From contig CM060851.1 of NCBI GenBank assembly GCA_030737835.1, positions 6,747,635-6,811,634 of the forward strand: a stretch of 64,000 nt of DNA. Direction: 5' to 3'. This document shows, in pieces, positions 63,656-64,000 of the stretch. How positions within the stretch are numbered: the first letter of the stretch is position 1; each line of letters starts with the position of its first letter. The stretch comes from Acorus gramineus (Eukaryota > Streptophyta > Magnoliopsida > Acorales > Acoraceae). The notes below the pieces were generated by a model that ran no database searches, was not told the DNA's origin, and was given only the letters and a program-made list of their open reading frames with translations. The translations under genes were made by a program, and so were the position numbers.

Positions 63656-64000
63656 AGCTTTGATACACCCAGTTCTAAAAATCACCTGAATAATTATCAT
63701 CAAGTAGCTTATGCCGAGGCAAATCTAACTATGGTCAATTAGTTAGCACCTCCCCTCTCCCTAAATGAGGTCATGGTATCATATACAAGGAGCATCATTT
63801 TTTTTTTGGAAAAAGTAGCTTATGTGGAGGGCATATATACACGAACGAAAATCCATGAAAGGGAATATGAGCTCAAAGAAAAAGTTAATGATATTAAAGA
63901 AAACAATACCCGAGTGCCAAAACAGACCAATAAAAATAGCCTCACTTTTAATTGATATTTTATATAAATAAAAATTTTTTTATTTATAACATAAATAAAT
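63656..64000. other. Window end, possible SINE fragment
   Basis: GTCAATTAGTTAGCACCTCC followed by AGGTCATGGTATCA (63734-63780) resembles a tRNA-derived SINE head with a decayed B-box. Only weak support. No gene is visible. Confidence 0.3.

Noticed and set aside
1..64000. CRISPR arrays, bacterial-type operons, rRNA or tRNA genes
   Set aside because: None seen. The sequence is eukaryotic nuclear DNA; repeated motifs here are transposon termini, MITEs and microsatellites.

Overview
The window is nuclear DNA of a flowering plant. It is AT-rich, carries spliced GT-AG genes, and is crowded with non-autonomous transposons. The 5' half of the KIN17 coding sequence is much richer in G/C than its 3' half. 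That gradient is common in monocots, so a monocot source is possible, but I cannot name a species.

Layout. (1) Bases 1-5488 are repeat-rich and gene-free: the right end of a CACTA element, a hAT-type insertion with a perfect 8-bp target-site duplication, and a nested long-inverted-repeat element. (2) Bases 5509-19646 and 19656-33706 are two direct tandem copies of one ~14.1-kb segment. Each copy holds a two-exon DC1 (cysteine/histidine-rich C1) gene on the minus strand, a small DC1 fragment, a single LTR with primer-binding site just upstream of the DC1 gene, and the same series of MITEs. The left breakpoint lies 12 bases inside the end of a hAT-like element. (3) Bases 33707-37118 are repeat-rich and gene-free. 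(4) Bases 37119-43342 carry an 11-exon DHHC-type protein S-acyltransferase gene with an unusual zinc-binding region. (5) Bases 44858-46045 carry an intronless KIN17 gene with a telo-box in its leader. (6) Bases 50974-60852 carry two tandem cytosolic HSP70 (HSC70) genes. Both have one intron at the same codon and perfect heat-shock elements just upstream of TATA boxes. (7) Near 63.3-63.7 kb is a broken HSP70 5' fragment interrupted by a MITE.

The genes are unrelated housekeeping or stress functions and form no joint pathway. HSP70 (protein folding), KIN17 (nuclear DNA/RNA metabolism) and the acyltransferase (membrane lipid modification of proteins) are conserved. The DC1 pair looks like a young lineage-specific duplicate.

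I found no convincing new biological system. The most interesting points are the transposon-bounded 14-kb duplication with differing later MITE insertions, the DHHC protein with a degenerate zinc-binding half, and the HSP70 cluster with its pseudogene. All exon limits are read by eye from splice signals and family knowledge, without alignment or expression data.
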